From Solirubrobacteraceae bacterium (GTDB lineage: Bacteria > Actinomycetota > Thermoleophilia > Solirubrobacterales > Solirubrobacteraceae), in contig JAEMSV010000094.1 in the NCBI GenBank assembly GCA_016462625.1, positions 1 through 14,405 of the forward strand: a stretch of 14,405 bases of DNA, in the 5' to 3' direction. A program made the position numbers and the translations under genes. The notes under the pieces were generated by a model. That model worked only from the letters and a program-made list of their open reading frames with translations. It searched no databases and was not told the origin of the DNA. Numbering within the stretch: position 1 is the first letter of the stretch; each line of letters begins with the position of its first letter. Shown here piece by piece: positions 8,355 to 14,405 of the stretch.

Positions 8355-10877
8355 GTGAGCTCCCAACCAACATCCCTCGTCGGCAGAACCCAGGAGACGA
8401 AGCGCGTCGCCCACGCGGTCTCGGTCGGGCGTCCGGTGCTGATCGTGGGCGAGCCAGGGGTGGGCAAGACCGCGCTCGCACGTGGAGGCGCCCGGGCCGC
8501 GAACCCGCCGCGGATCTGGGAAGGCGGCGGGATCGCGACCCTCGATTGGGTCAGTTACCTCCCGTACCGCAGGGCGATGGACCTGGACCTTCCGAACGGC
8601 GAGGCGAGCGTCGTCGCGGACTTTCTCGCCGACAACGCGGATGAGGGGGTTTTCGTCGTTGACGACCTCCAATGGGTCGACGACGACACGATCACCGCAA
8701 CGCTGCTGCTCGCCGAGCGCGTGCCGGTGATCGCCGCCACACGGCCCATGCCGCGGGGACAGGATGTGCGAACGCGGCTGGCCGAAGCCGGGTTCGAGGT
8801 CATCGAGCTGGCGCCCCTCACCGAGGAAGACGCCGCGGACCTGGCGGCCGCGCAGAACCCGGCGCTCACAGAGCTGGATGCGCGGTCCGTCGCGCGCCGG
8901 GCCGGGGGCAATCCCCTGTTGATCGAAGGCCTTGCACACGCCGGCGAGCACACCACCGAGCTGGCGTTCGCGCTCCGTGCGCGGCTCGCCGAACTGTCCG
9001 AACCGGCACGCAGCGCGTTGAATCGCGTGGCGGTGCTCGAGCGTCCAGCGCGGCTCGACATCGATGCGGCTGATCTCGAGCAGCTTCTGGACATGGGCCT
9101 GGTTACCAGCACGCACGAAGGCATCCAGGTCCGTCACTCGCTCATCGCGGACGCGGTCCTGGAAGAGCTGTCGCCCGAGGCACTCCGCGAGGCCCACCGC
9201 GCGGTCGGTCAGCGGTTGGACGATCCGGGAGAGGCCGCGCGGCATTGGGCCGCAGCTGGGGATCTCGCGCAGGCAAGAGCACTCGCGTTGCGCGCCGCGC
9301 AGACCGCGGACCGTCCCGTCGAGCGCGAGCGGTGCGCCGCACTCGCCGCGACGTGCCTCGACGGCGCCGCGCGTGACGCCGAGCTGGTCGTAGCCATGGC
9401 CCGGCTTGCGGCGCTGGGCGACTTCGTCTCGGTCGTGGACCTTGGTCGGCACATCACACCAGGCAGCGTCCACGAGCCAGAGGCCTGGCGCCTCCGGGCC
9501 CGTGGCCTGTTCGAGACCCAAGCCTCCGAGGCCGCTGCGAACGCGCTCGCCTCTGGTCGAGCGGCGGCGCTCCGGCGCCAGGACGACGCCGGGATCGCCC
9601 GTCTCCGCATCACAACGGCGTACCACGACCTTTGGTCGATGGAGTACGACACAGCGACGACGATCGACGCGATTCAGTCGGCGCGGGAGCACGGCGTCGC
9701 GGACGCCGAGATGCACGTGCAAGCGGCGGCGGCCCTCGCCCCCGCCCCGGAGCGCAGGACACAGGCGCTCGCGGTGGAGCTCGCACAACGCGGCAATGAG
9801 CTCGCCGGAGTGGAAGGACATGCCTGGGCCGATCAGGAATCATGGGCTGTCACAGCGACAGCTCTGACCAACCTCGGGCGCGCGGCCGAGGCTCGCGAGG
9901 CCACCCGCCTCGGCGAGATCGAGATGCGTGCGCGCGGCTATCACGCGAGCGTTGCGCGCATCGGCGCTCGTCGCGCCGACCTGTTGGTCTTCGATTGCGT
10001 GTACGACGTCGTGATCGAGCTGACCGACGCCCTCCTCGCCCGCCCGGGTCTCCTCGGCGGAAACTGGGACACCGCGGTCTGGAGCCGGGCGCTCGCGCTC
10101 AACGACGTCGGGGCATTCGACACCGCCGACGCGCTGTTGGCCGAGCTCGAGGGTCGTGTCTCACGCGACGGCATGTTCAACGTCGCCTGGATCGGCGCCG
10201 AAGCGCTCCTGACACGGGGAGATCCGTGGGCCGCGACGCCGCTCGCGCAGACCAGCGTCCACATGACGCGTAAGGCCGCGATCATGCGCCCCCAAGCAGC
10301 GGCCACGCTGACCCGGAGCCAGTTTGAATGCGGTGTCCCACTCGTCGCGGAGACACTCGAGATCGACAGCATCGCCGCCCGCCCCTACAACGCGGAGATC
10401 CGTGGTCTCGAGGCGCTGCAGGCCGGTGCAGGGACTGAAGCAGTCGAGCGCTTCCGAACCGCGATCGCACAGAACGGCTGGCGGCGGCACGCGCTGCGGT
10501 GCCGCCTCGGCCTCGCGGAGGCCCTCGACCTCGTCGACCCTGAGCAGGCAACCGCACATTTCCATGAACTCGTCACGGACCTGCGCGACGTCGGGTGGAC
10601 CACCCTCCTTCACCGCGTTGAGCCGCTCGTCGACGCGCCTCCCGGTGGCCGCCGGTTGCGCCCGTCGGCACCTCCGGCCCCCGGCGGGCTCACCAAGCGC
10701 GAGCATGCCGTGCTGACCCTCGTCGCAGACGGGCTCACGAGCCGCGCGATCGCCGATCGGCTCGGGATCAGCCAGGCCACCGTCGAGACGCATGTCCGCG
10801 CCGCCAAACGCAAGCTCGGCGCGCGCACCCGGGCCGAAGCCGCAGCCTCGGTCAAGCCCGCCTCCGCGAGCCGATGA
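8355..10877 (+). CDS. LuxR-family ATPase regulator (MalT/LAL-like), copy 4
   Basis: An 840-aa paralogue starting at GTG (MSSQPTSLVGRTQETKRV), one residue shorter than copies 1 and 5 before the P-loop, so Walker A GEPGVGKT is at 32-39. Walker B reads VFVVDDLQWVDDDT and the sensor-like strand AATRP; GNPLLIEGLAHA is intact. Distinct features are QFECG in place of QWECG and a Thr-Gln-Ala-Ser-Glu insertion-like variation after ARGLFE. Its HTH at 779-831 has SQATVETHVRAAKRKLGAR. The lysine after AA is shared with copy 2 (SAKRKL), whereas the other copies have AMRKL. Domain order and length match the other copies and there is no sign of decay. The stop TGA lies in a CGATGA context like that at the end of copy 1, but here the overlapping ATG opens only a seven-codon frame. 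Confidence 0.93.
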   Translation: MSSQPTSLVGRTQETKRVAHAVSVGRPVLIVGEPGVGKTALARGGARAANPPRIWEGGGIATLDWVSYLPYRRAMDLDLPNGEASVVADFLADNADEGVFVVDDLQWVDDDTITATLLLAERVPVIAATRPMPRGQDVRTRLAEAGFEVIELAPLTEEDAADLAAAQNPALTELDARSVARRAGGNPLLIEGLAHAGEHTTELAFALRARLAELSEPARSALNRVAVLERPARLDIDAADLEQLLDMGLVTSTHEGIQVRHSLIADAVLEELSPEALREAHRAVGQRLDDPGEAARHWAAAGDLAQARALALRAAQTADRPVERERCAALAATCLDGAARDAELVVAMARLAALGDFVSVVDLGRHITPGSVHEPEAWRLRARGLFETQASEAAANALASGRAAALRRQDDAGIARLRITTAYHDLWSMEYDTATTIDAIQSAREHGVADAEMHVQAAAALAPAPERRTQALAVELAQRGNELAGVEGHAWADQESWAVTATALTNLGRAAEAREATRLGEIEMRARGYHASVARIGARRADLLVFDCVYDVVIELTDALLARPGLLGGNWDTAVWSRALALNDVGAFDTADALLAELEGRVSRDGMFNVAWIGAEALLTRGDPWAATPLAQTSVHMTRKAAIMRPQAAATLTRSQFECGVPLVAETLEIDSIAARPYNAEIRGLEALQAGAGTEAVERFRTAIAQNGWRRHALRCRLGLAEALDLVDPEQATAHFHELVTDLRDVGWTTLLHRVEPLVDAPPGGRRLRPSAPPAPGGLTKREHAVLTLVADGLTSRAIADRLGISQATVETHVRAAKRKLGARTRAEAAASVKPASASR

Positions 10878-10894
10878 GGCACGCTGTCCTGGAG

Positions 10895-10900
10895 TAGTCT
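10895..10900 (+). promoter_or_regulatory. TAGTCT box upstream of regulator copy 5 (candidate -10)
   Basis: TAGTCT followed by CGC, 20 nt before the GTG of copy 5, in the 43-base gap after copy 4. It matches the TAGGCT boxes before copies 1, 3 and 4 in sequence and spacing, with one base changed. Here the box is not the stop of the previous large gene, so its conservation is not simply a by-product of a conserved stop codon. Confidence 0.42.
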
Positions 10901-10917
10901 CGCGTCCCTTGGACGCG
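10901..10917. promoter_or_regulatory. 7-bp perfect dyad in the leader of copy 5
   Basis: CGCGTCC, three bases CTT, then GGACGCG: a perfect inverted repeat ending 3 bases before the GTG start. In DNA it could be an operator just downstream of the TAGTCT box. In RNA it would be a compact hairpin at the very start of the message, next to the start codon. The leaders of copies 1, 3 and 4 do not show this dyad, so any control through it would be specific to copy 5 and the coupled small HTH gene. Confidence 0.35.
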
Positions 10918-10920
10918 GCC

Positions 10921-13434
10921 GTGAGCACCGAGACGACACCCCTCCTGTTCGGCCGCTCCCGAGAGGTCGCGCGGGTCACGCACGCCATCAGGGCAGGGCG
11001 GCCGGTCCTGATCGTCGGTGAGCCCGGCGTCGGCAAGACCGCGCTCGCCCGCGCGGGCGCACGCACGGTGAATCGTCCACGCGTCTGGGAAGGGGGTGGC
11101 ATCGCGACGCTCGACTGGGTCAGCTACCTCCCCTACCGCCGAGCGCTCGGCCTCGATCTCCCCGACGGTGAGTCGAGCGTCGTCTCGGATTTCCTCGCCG
11201 AGCACGCGGACGGGGGCATCTTCATCGTCGATGACCTGCAGTGGGTCGACTACGACACCGTCACCGCCACGTTGCTCCTCGCCGCACGCATCCCGGTGAT
11301 CGCCGTCACGCGGCCCGTCCCGCGGGGCCACACCGTGCAGGAGCGGCTCGTCGACGCCGGGTTCGAGGTCATCGAGCTGTCGGCGCTCACCGAAGCCGAC
11401 GCGGCGTCGCTGGCGGCAGCCCAGAACACCTCGCTGACGATGGCCGACGCCATCTCCGTCGCCCGGCGGGCCAACGGCAATCCGCTCCTGATCCAGGGCC
11501 TCGCCCACGCCAGCGACGACACCAGCGAGCTGGCCCTCGCGCTCCGCGCGCGGCTGTCCGACCTCTCGGTCGACGCCCGCGAGGCGCTGCACCGCGTGGC
11601 GGTGCTCGAACGGCCCGCCCGCCTTGAGATCGCCGCCCCCGACCTGCGCCAGCTGCTCGAAATGGGCCTCGTCAGCGAGACACCGGAGGGCGTACAGGTC
11701 CGTCATGCCCTGATCGCCGACGCCGTCCTCGACGACCTGGCTCCGGACCAGCTCCGGGACGTGCACCGCTCCGTTGCGCAGCACCTCGACGACCCTGGCG
11801 AAGGGGCCCGCCACTGGGCCGCGGCCGGAGAGCCGGAGAGGGCGCGGGCGCTCGCCCTCCAGGCGGCGAAGACCGCAAACCGGCCGGCCGAGCGCGCCCG
11901 CTGCGCCGCACTCGCAGCCACCTGCCTGGATGGGCCCGGACGTGACCACGAGCTCGTGGTCGCCATGGGCCGGCTCGCCGCGTTGGGCGACTTCTCTTCG
12001 ATCGTCGAGCTGGGTGCGGAGATCGTGCACGGCGGCGAGCACGAGCCGGAAGCGCGGCGCCTCCAGGCGCGCGGGCTGTTCGAGGCGCGGGACGCGGACG
12101 CCGCGGAGGAGGCGCTCTCAGCCGGGCTGGCAGCCGCCCGACGGCTCGGCGACGAACGCGCCGAAGTCCGGCTGCGCGTCACGGCGGCCTACCACCGCCT
12201 CTGGTCGATGGAGTTCGACGCAGACGGCCTCCCCGAGCTGGTCGCGAAGGCCCAGGATCTCGACGTGGCCGACGCCGAGATCCTGATGCAGGCCGCAGCC
12301 ACGCTGGCACCGATGTGGGACCCGCCGCGCGCGCTCGAGCTGGCCCACCGCGGTCGCGACGTCGCCCGGTCCGCGGGCCACGCCTGGGCCGAGCAGGAGT
12401 CCTGGGTGATCGAAGCCACCACCCTGAACAACCTGGGCCGCCCGGTGGAGGCCGCCGAGGCCACCCGGGTCGGGGAGGCCGAGCTGCTCGCGAAGGGGTA
12501 TCACGCCACCGTCACCCGCCTGCGAGCGACGCGGGCAGAGCTGCTGGTGCACGCGTGTCGCTACGACGAGGTGCTCGCCCTCACCGAGGATCTGCTCACG
12601 CATCCGCACCTCCTCGGCGGCAACTGGGACGTCACCGTCTGGAGCCGTGCGCTCGCACTCAGCGACACGGGCGCCTTCGACGCCGCGGAGGCGCTCTGGC
12701 ACGAACTCGACGGCCGTGTCCTGCCGGACGGCGCGTTCCACGTCGCCTGGACCCGCGCCGAGGCGCTCCTCGCCCGTGGGGACACCTGGGCGGCGCTTCA
12801 GCTCGCCGGTACGGCGATCGAGCGAGCCAGTGCCAGTCTCATGCGCCCCCAAGCGGTGGGATCGCTCGCACGCGCGCAGTGGGAATGCGGCCTCCCGGTC
12901 GGCCGGAGCGAGCCGCCCGCGCACAGTCCCGCGGTGAACGCGTACGCCGCCGAGACGGACGGCCTCCTCGCGCTCCATTCCGGCGCGCCCGAGCGCGCGG
13001 TCGACCTGCTGCGCGACGCCGCGACGAGGACGGGATGGCGACGCCACGAGCTTCGCTGCCGCATCGGGCTCGCGGAGGCCCTCGACCTCTTCGACCCGGC
13101 CCAGGCGACCGTCGAGTTCCGCGCCATCGCAGAAGCACTGCGCGCACACGGGTGGATCCCCCTTCTCCAGCGGGTCGAACCGCTGCTCCACGCGCCTCCC
13201 GGCGGGCGCCGTCTTCGGCCATCTCGGACTCGCGCGCACGACAAGCTCACCGACCGGGAGCACGCCGTCATGTCGCTCGTCGCCGACGGGTTCACCAGCC
13301 GCCTCATCGCCGACCGGCTCGGCATCAGCCAGCCGACCGTCGAGACACACGTGCGCTCAGCAATGCGCAAGCTCGGGGCGAAAACGCGAGCCGAGGCCGC
13401 CGCAGCGACCCGCGCGACGGAGATCCCCGCGTGA
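10921..13434 (+). CDS. LuxR-family ATPase regulator (MalT/LAL-like), copy 5
   Basis: An 837-aa paralogue. I take GTG 10921 as the start because its first 22 bases equal those of copy 1 and the protein then begins MSTETTPLLFGRSREV. A longer frame from 10792 would only translate the end of copy 4 in another frame. Walker A GEPGVGKT is at 33-40, Walker B FIVDDLQWVDYDT at about 101-113, the sensor-like strand ends AVTRP, and GNPLLIQ is present. The GerE HTH at 776-828 reads SQPTVETHVRSAMRKLGAK; by hand it is identical to copy 1 at 44 of 53 positions. The helical part has QWECG and W-A-E-Q-E-S-W landmarks. The stop overlaps the GTG of the following small HTH gene (GTGA), implying coupled translation. 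Confidence 0.93.
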   Translation: MSTETTPLLFGRSREVARVTHAIRAGRPVLIVGEPGVGKTALARAGARTVNRPRVWEGGGIATLDWVSYLPYRRALGLDLPDGESSVVSDFLAEHADGGIFIVDDLQWVDYDTVTATLLLAARIPVIAVTRPVPRGHTVQERLVDAGFEVIELSALTEADAASLAAAQNTSLTMADAISVARRANGNPLLIQGLAHASDDTSELALALRARLSDLSVDAREALHRVAVLERPARLEIAAPDLRQLLEMGLVSETPEGVQVRHALIADAVLDDLAPDQLRDVHRSVAQHLDDPGEGARHWAAAGEPERARALALQAAKTANRPAERARCAALAATCLDGPGRDHELVVAMGRLAALGDFSSIVELGAEIVHGGEHEPEARRLQARGLFEARDADAAEEALSAGLAAARRLGDERAEVRLRVTAAYHRLWSMEFDADGLPELVAKAQDLDVADAEILMQAAATLAPMWDPPRALELAHRGRDVARSAGHAWAEQESWVIEATTLNNLGRPVEAAEATRVGEAELLAKGYHATVTRLRATRAELLVHACRYDEVLALTEDLLTHPHLLGGNWDVTVWSRALALSDTGAFDAAEALWHELDGRVLPDGAFHVAWTRAEALLARGDTWAALQLAGTAIERASASLMRPQAVGSLARAQWECGLPVGRSEPPAHSPAVNAYAAETDGLLALHSGAPERAVDLLRDAATRTGWRRHELRCRIGLAEALDLFDPAQATVEFRAIAEALRAHGWIPLLQRVEPLLHAPPGGRRLRPSRTRAHDKLTDREHAVMSLVADGFTSRLIADRLGISQPTVETHVRSAMRKLGAKTRAEAAAATRATEIPA

Positions 13435-13934
13435 GCCGGTACGTCCTCGCCGCCAGCAAGGAGGCGGCCGACCGCATCGCCGACGACCTCCGCAAGGAGG
13501 GCTGGCAGGTCCACCCCCGCCTCGAGCCCCCGGTCGCGGGCTGGCGGCTCGATCGCGGTCGCCATGTCTGCGTCGCGGAGACCGCGAACCGCCAGGCGGT
13601 GGAAACGGCGCTCCTGCTCGCGGTGCGAGGCGCAGGCATCATCGCCTGGACGTCGTCCCCAGATCATGCCGCCCAGCTCTACGACGGCCTCTCACGTCTG
13701 GGCACCGTGGAGATTCCCGAGGAGCCAAAGGTCGAGGGCGACCTCGACGCCGATCAGATTCGCATGCTCGGTCTGCTCGCCGACGGTGCCACCCAGGTGG
13801 AAGTGGCGGCGGCGCTCAGCTGGTCGCGCCGGACCGTGGCCCGGCGCCTCGCGGAGGCACGCAGCGCGCTTGGCGCAGCGACCACCGCGCAAGCCGTGGT
13901 GCTCTGGCGGCGCCGGTCCGATGGCACAGATTGA
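13431..13934 (+). CDS. Small LuxR/GerE-like HTH protein without ATPase, coupled to copy 5
   Basis: A 167-aa protein starting at a GTG inside the stop of copy 5, which argues for co-production. The C-terminal part (about 105-157, LDADQIRMLGLLADG...SRRTVARRLAEARSALGA) follows the GerE/LuxR HTH pattern but is degenerate. The usual LTxRE opening is LDADQ, the TVETH core is TVARR, and the KLGAKTRAEA tail is ALGAATTAQA. Residues 1-95 look like a small alpha/beta domain (RYVLAASKEAADRIADDLRK, then HVCVAETANRQAVETALLLA and GAGIIAW strands and helices). I cannot assign this part to a family. With no P-loop it cannot be an ATPase regulator itself. It may bind variant sites or act as a partner or antagonist of copy 5; this is inference. 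Its last four codons and stop lie inside the first unit of the downstream repeat array. Confidence 0.82.
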   Translation: MSRYVLAASKEAADRIADDLRKEGWQVHPRLEPPVAGWRLDRGRHVCVAETANRQAVETALLLAVRGAGIIAWTSSPDHAAQLYDGLSRLGTVEIPEEPKVEGDLDADQIRMLGLLADGATQVEVAAALSWSRRTVARRLAEARSALGAATTAQAVVLWRRRSDGTD

Positions 13935-14042
13935 TGAGGCCGCGATCGGGCGATGGCGCAGATTGATGAGGCGCCGCAGGCCGGGATGGCACACATTGAT
14001 GAGGTGGCCTCCAGAGGGCTGGCACACATTGCTGATGTGCCA
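13920..14042. repeat. Four-unit direct repeat array with potential covarying stem-loops
   Basis: Four 20-bp units begin at 13920, 13952, 13985 and 14018 (periods 32, 33 and 33). Unit 1 is GATGGCACAGATTGATGAGG. Unit 2 has GATGGCGCA, unit 3 has ACACATT for ACAGATT, and unit 4 is degenerate (GCTGGCACACATTGCTGATG). Units 2-4 can form stems around an 11-nt loop. In unit 2 GGCGC (13955-13959) pairs with GCGCC (13971-13975). In unit 3 GGCAC (13988-13992) pairs with GTGGCC (14004-14009) with one bulged G. In unit 4 GGCAC (14021-14025) pairs with GTGCC (14037-14041), and one more pair can be added on each side. Unit 1 can pair only GGC/GCC. The stop codon of the small HTH gene lies in unit 1. The array could be tandem operator sites on one face of the helix or a structured RNA; function is unknown. 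Confidence 0.75.
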
Positions 14043-14044
14043 AG

Positions 14045-14092
14045 AGGGGGAGCTGGGCAGGCTCTCGTTCCACCATGCACTCAGCTCCCCCT
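14045..14092. repeat. 11-bp perfect inverted repeat around the start of the 87-aa gene
   Basis: AGGGGGAGCTG (14045-14055) is exactly complementary to CAGCTCCCCCT (14082-14092), with a 26-nt loop. A G-U and a G-C pair can extend the stem inward. The ATG at 14075 is in the loop and codons 3-6 are in the right arm, so in RNA the stem would enclose the start site and hide the purine-rich AGGGGGAG. There is no T-tract on either side, so a classical intrinsic terminator is unlikely. It could modulate translation, block read-through from the regulator array, or be a protein-binding palindrome. Confidence 0.6.
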
Positions 14093-14338
14093 GACCACGA
14101 GCGTCACGCGCCGGACGACCTTCCCAGGACCCCAGAGCAGTGGTCGACGGACCTCGCCGAGCGACTCGACGATCACGTCAGCGATCTCGTCGACGTGGCG
14201 GAGGCGCTGCTCGAGTTCGTGGACGCCGGAGCCGGCGATCCCGACGACCTCGTGGTCCGGCGAGCCCGCCGCATGATCGACACGAGCGTGCAGGGTCTCG
14301 GCGCCATCGGCGCACAGCTCTGGGTCGGACCCCAGTAG
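14075..14338 (+). CDS. Acidic 87-aa protein of unknown function
   Basis: The reading frame MHSAPPDHERHAPDD... has strong third-position GC bias from about codon 12 to the TAG, which supports real coding. The first 20 residues are Pro/His/Asp-rich and probably disordered. Residues about 23-50 form an acidic helix (WSTDLAERLDDHVSDLVDVA), and a second amphipathic helix follows (DDLVVRRARRMIDTSVQGLG), ending GAQLWVGPQ. This would give a small two-helix protein with no signal peptide or membrane segment. I do not recognise the family. No ribosome binding site is visible at the usual distance; a purine-rich AGGGGGAG lies about 20 bases upstream but within a hairpin arm. The start could instead be further inside. 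Whether it belongs functionally with the regulators is unclear. Confidence 0.65.
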   Translation: MHSAPPDHERHAPDDLPRTPEQWSTDLAERLDDHVSDLVDVAEALLEFVDAGAGDPDDLVVRRARRMIDTSVQGLGAIGAQLWVGPQ

Positions 14339-14358
14339 CGCGTCACACCGCGCGGGCC

Positions 14359-14364
14359 TACCCT
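14359..14364 (+). promoter_or_regulatory. TACCCT box before the gene at the right edge (candidate -10)
   Basis: TACCCT fits the TANNNT form of the other boxes in the window and lies 7 nt before a GTG, the spacing expected for a leaderless transcript. It resembles the TAGGAT-8 nt-ATG arrangement before the Rrf2 gene. Confidence 0.35.
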
Positions 14365-14371
14365 CCCGGCG

Positions 14372-14405
14372 GTGAGCTCTCAGTTCCCGCTCCCCCGCCG
14401 CACCT
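14372..14405 (+). CDS. Start of an unidentified gene, cut by the window edge
   Basis: A GTG 33 bases after the stop of the 87-aa gene opens a frame reading MSSQFPLPRRT to the end of the window. Support comes from the TACCCT box 7 nt upstream and from the open, GC-rich codons. Eleven residues are too few to name a family, and the start may not be real. Confidence 0.35.
   Translation, partial: MSSQFPLPRRT

Noticed and set aside
10874..10897. Seven-codon frame MRHAVLE in the ATGA at the end of copy 4
   Set aside because: It could be a leader peptide or remnant of a copy 1-2 type coupling, but there is no independent support and its TAG is accounted for by the promoter-like box.
10792..10920. 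N-terminal extension of copy 5
   Set aside because: The extra 43 residues read the end of copy 4 in another frame and have no counterpart in the other copies; the GTG at 10921 matches copy 1.
799..13434. Frameshifts or decay in one of the five copies
   Set aside because: All five frames are uninterrupted with equal lengths and intact P-loop and HTH, so none looks like a pseudogene.
13953..14040. 11-residue peptide repeat (MAQIDEAPQAG, MAHIDEVASRG, LAHIADVPRGG)
   Set aside because: The 33-bp period keeps one frame for units 2-4, but the 32-bp step after unit 1 breaks it, the frame continues through the 87-aa gene in the wrong phase, and pairing of the stems explains the conservation better. 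A short repeat peptide cannot be fully excluded.
13920..14042. CRISPR array
   Set aside because: Units are 20 bp with only 12-13 bp between them, the last unit is degenerate and no cas genes are near; CRISPR repeats and spacers are longer.
14044..14095. Rho-independent terminator
   Set aside because: The stem is strong, but the loop is long and no T-run follows on either strand.

Overview
The window is very GC-rich DNA with strong third-position GC bias and frequent GTG starts. This fits an actinobacterium; Thermoleophilia (Solirubrobacterales) is my guess from overall style, not a proven placement. Two genes lie on the minus strand at the left edge and everything after them is on the plus strand. 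No stretch longer than about 140 bases lacks a gene. I see no rRNA, tRNA, transposase or CRISPR.

Left edge (1-774): the first codons of a SufC-like Fe-S assembly ATPase run off the window. Just upstream of it on the same strand is a complete Rrf2-family regulator with three cysteines, so this is the start of a suf operon with its own sensor. The Rrf2 gene faces a small unknown 67-aa gene. The gap between them holds an 8+8 bp inverted repeat overlapping candidate promoters for both directions, a likely autoregulatory operator.

Core (799-13434): five tandem, co-oriented, full-length paralogues (828-841 aa) of large LuxR-type ATPase regulators (MalT/LAL-like STAND architecture). Each has an N-terminal P-loop NTPase, a winged-helix section, a long helical TPR-like section and a C-terminal GerE/LuxR helix-turn-helix. 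Copy 2 is translationally coupled to copy 1 by an ATGA overlap. Copies 1, 3, 4 and 5 are each preceded by a TAGGCT/TAGTCT box 19-21 nt before a GTG start. In three cases the TAG of this box is the stop codon of the previous gene. The recognition helices are almost the same in all five, so they may bind overlapping sites.

Right part (13431-14405): a sixth, small HTH protein (167 aa, no ATPase) is coupled to copy 5 by a GTGA overlap. Its last codons run into four 20-bp repeats with a 32-33 bp period. Three of these can fold into 5-bp stems around an 11-nt loop, and the stem bases covary between copies. An 11-bp perfect inverted repeat follows, surrounding the start of an 87-aa acidic protein of unknown function. 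The first residues of one more gene lie at the right edge.

Working picture (inference): the locus is an expanded family of ATP-dependent signal-sensing regulators with individually placed promoters, a small coupled HTH protein that may modulate them, and a structured repeat element downstream that could be a shared binding target or a structured RNA. What the regulators sense and control cannot be read from this window.
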